A stretch of 33,517 nt of DNA. Origin: Robiginitomaculum sp. (GTDB taxonomy: Bacteria > Pseudomonadota > Alphaproteobacteria > Caulobacterales > Maricaulaceae). The first letter of the stretch is position 1. Each line of letters starts with the position of its first letter. The stretch is from contig NVVV01000021.1 of assembly GCA_002733495.1 (NCBI GenBank), positions 14,519 through 48,035 of the forward strand, written 5' to 3'. This document shows positions 32,240-33,517 of this stretch, piece after piece. The notes under the pieces are model-generated. The model was not told the DNA's origin. It saw nothing but the letters and a program-made list of their open reading frames with translations, and searched no databases. Made by a program: the position numbers and the translations under genes.

Positions 32240-33172
32240 ATGGGGCGCGTCCGTAAAAAAGGTCAGAATATTACCGGCTGGCTAGTGCTGGATAAGCCTT
32301 TGGGCCTGACCTCGACGCAGGCTTTGGGCAAGGTGCGCTGGCTGTTGGATGCCAAAAAGGCCGGTCATGCCGGCACGCTGGACCCGCTCGCCAGTGGTGT
32401 GCTGCCGTTGGCCTTTGGCGAGGCCACCAAGACCATCAATTTCATGATGGATGCGCGTAAAATTTATGAATTTACTGTGCAATGGGGCATTGCCACCGCG
32501 ACGCTGGATGCCGAAGGCGAGGTTGTTGCCCGCTCTGATGTGCGCCCTGACCGCACCGAAATTGAGGCGGTATTAGCCCGCTTTGTCGGCGATATAGAGC
32601 AAAGGCCGCCAAAGTTTTCGGCCATCAAAGTCGATGGAATGCGCGCCTATGATCTGGCCAGAGCTGGCGCGGAGGTGGTGTTAAAATCACGGCCAGTGCG
32701 CATTGATGCGCTGACCCTGAACGACACGTCCGATGCGGACCATGCCGCATTCACCGTTCATTGTGGCAAGGGCACCTATGTGCGCTCGTTGGCGCGTGAT
32801 CTGGCCGATGCCCTAGGGACGAAAGGCCATGTGGTGCATTTGCGCCGCACACGCGTTGGCCCGTTTTACACTGATCAAGCCCTGTCTATTGATGCGTTGG
32901 AGGCGCTGGTCAATACGGGCGCTGCGCTAGGTGCATTACAGCCATTAAGCGCGGCTTTAACCGATATTGCCCATTTTGAGGTCAGCGCAGAGCAGGCCGC
33001 AGACATCCGCCTTGGCCGTGCTATTACGCTGGATGCGGCGTCATTGGTGGCGCTGGAGGAGGGCGCGCAGGTCTATGCCCATTGCGCGGGCCAGCCCGTG
33101 GCCATTGGCCATGTGGACGCGGGCATTTTCAAAGTCATACGCGGCTTTAATCCGCTTGCACCAAACGCTTAA
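32240..33172 (+). CDS. truB: tRNA pseudouridine(55) synthase TruB
   Basis: TruB makes pseudouridine 55 in the T-loop of tRNAs. The 310-aa product has WLVLDKPLGLTSTQAL, then AGHAGTLDPLASGVLP with catalytic D48. Further family segments are YEFTVQWGIATATLDAEGE, QRPPKFSAIKVDGMRAYDLAR and KGTYVRSLARDLADALG. A C-terminal PUA-like segment (about 245-305) follows. TAGGGG lies about 13 nt upstream of the ATG, so ribosome binding is weak. The palindrome element C ends 26 nt before the gene. rpsO is the next gene, as in most proteobacteria. Confidence 0.95.
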   Translation: MGRVRKKGQNITGWLVLDKPLGLTSTQALGKVRWLLDAKKAGHAGTLDPLASGVLPLAFGEATKTINFMMDARKIYEFTVQWGIATATLDAEGEVVARSDVRPDRTEIEAVLARFVGDIEQRPPKFSAIKVDGMRAYDLARAGAEVVLKSRPVRIDALTLNDTSDADHAAFTVHCGKGTYVRSLARDLADALGTKGHVVHLRRTRVGPFYTDQALSIDALEALVNTGAALGALQPLSAALTDIAHFEVSAEQAADIRLGRAITLDAASLVALEEGAQVYAHCAGQPVAIGHVDAGIFKVIRGFNPLAPNA

Positions 33173-33226
33173 AACCTGAGTGCCGGGCGGGCCTGTTTAT
33201 TCTGCAATGCAATGGCTGTGCCTCCC

Positions 33227-33255
33227 TTGCTTTTGTGTGGTTTTTCGCCCATAAG
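33227..33255 (+). promoter_or_regulatory. Candidate rpsO promoter
   Basis: TTGCTT (33227-33232) and CATAAG (33250-33255) are 17 nt apart, starting 55 nt after truB. The hexamers are imperfect. A separate rpsO promoter in this gap is common in other bacteria. Confidence 0.4.
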
Positions 33256-33272
33256 CCCGGTCAATTACCCGA

Positions 33273-33298
33273 CCTTGCTGAACGGTGTCTCGGCAAGG
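33273..33298 (+). promoter_or_regulatory. Hairpin in the rpsO leader (candidate S15 autoregulation site)
   Basis: CCTTGCTGA (33273-33281) pairs with TCGGCAAGG (33290-33298), including one G-U pair, around an 8-nt loop. It ends 33 nt before the rpsO ATG. S15 represses its own mRNA through leader structures in several bacterial groups; binding here is inferred from position. No T-run follows, so it is not a terminator. Confidence 0.4.
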
Positions 33299-33331
33299 CC
33301 CTCATACACACGACGCCGTGGAGAAAGACGA

Positions 33332-33517
33332 ATGTCGATTACTACTGAGCGTAAAGCCGAACTGATTAAAAAGTTTGCACAAACCAAAGGTGATACCGGG
33401 TCTCCGGAAGTACAGGTTGCAATCCTGTCAGACCGTATCCTGACCCTCACCGAACACTTCAAAATGCACAAGAAGGATAACCATTCGCGTCGCGGATTGT
33501 TGAAAATGGTTTCCCAG
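33332..33517 (+). CDS. rpsO: 30S ribosomal protein S15, N-terminal part (runs off window)
   Basis: S15 is a primary 16S rRNA-binding protein of the 30S platform. The first 62 residues are present, starting [12 protein letters not shown]. They contain the family signatures [17 protein letters not shown] and [15 protein letters not shown], with the rRNA-contacting H, D and S/R residues. GGAG (33320-33323) lies 8 nt upstream of the ATG. About 27 C-terminal residues lie beyond the window. Confidence 0.97.
   Translation, partial: MSITTERKAELIKKFAQTKGDTGSPEVQVAILSDRILTLTEHFKMHKKDNHSRRGLLKMVSQ

Noticed and set aside
1-33517. CRISPR array, tRNA, rRNA genes, insertion sequences or prophage genes.
   Set aside because: No regularly spaced repeats, cloverleaf sequences, transposase or phage structural genes were seen when reading through the window.

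Overview
The window is a dense stretch of bacterial chromosome that looks alphaproteobacterial. The evidence is gene order (glnD-mutS next to a divergent maeB; fur-miaB-phoH-ybeY-corC-lnt-xre-metK-trmB; rimP-nusA-ylxR-infB-rbfA-truB-rpsO), a Fur-type regulator without zinc-binding CxxC pairs, a GTTC-N7-GTTC SOS box in front of comM, and a SAM-metabolism-type palindrome in front of metK. The genus cannot be named from the sequence alone. Most genes are GC-rich housekeeping genes; the restriction-modification island at 22.7-24.7 kb is visibly AT-rich.

Layout. 1-3871 (minus): the 5' part of glnD, translationally coupled to mutS. 3940-6210 (plus): the fusion-type malic enzyme maeB, divergent from mutS across a short gap holding an 18-nt palindrome. 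6215-10055 (minus): comM, a PAS-REC response regulator and an AmpG-like permease form one probable operon, with an SOS box overlapping the likely comM promoter. 10202-11641 (plus): a DUF2333 membrane protein and a small VOC/glyoxalase protein. 11642-12177: a palindromic REPIN-like element and a solitary ParD-like antitoxin (minus). 12190-20118 (plus): nfu, a RutE-like nitroreductase, tsaB, rimI, a fur/mur-like gene, miaB, phoH, ybeY, corC and lnt, mostly overlapping or separated by a few bases. This group combines Fe-S delivery, tRNA modification (t6A, ms2i6A), rRNA maturation and envelope lipoprotein acylation. 20243-22700 (plus): an XRE regulator, metK and trmB. 22701-25380: an accessory island with an ApaLI-like endonuclease, a beta-type DNA methyltransferase carrying an extra C-terminal domain, a truncated Doc toxin and a second ParD-like antitoxin. 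25241-33517 (plus): a promoter plus intrinsic terminator ahead of rimP, then nusA, ylxR, infB, a divergent trpF-like gene, rbfA, truB and the start of rpsO, that is, transcription and translation machinery.

The most interesting non-coding signals are three palindromic elements (11688-11755, 30819-30917, 32136-32213) that share a GTCA-stem-TCCA ... TGG-stem-TGAC or near-TGAC layout but differ in stem sequence. Others are the SOS box at comM, the 26-nt palindrome at metK, and the promoter-terminator pair upstream of rimP, which could be a small RNA or an attenuated leader. Two paralogous ParD-like antitoxins, each next to its own inverted-repeat operator candidate, lie about 13 kb apart and neither has an intact toxin beside it. 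I do not see a clearly new multi-gene system. The best candidates for undescribed biology are the palindrome family, the rimP leader, and the methyltransferase C-terminal domain.
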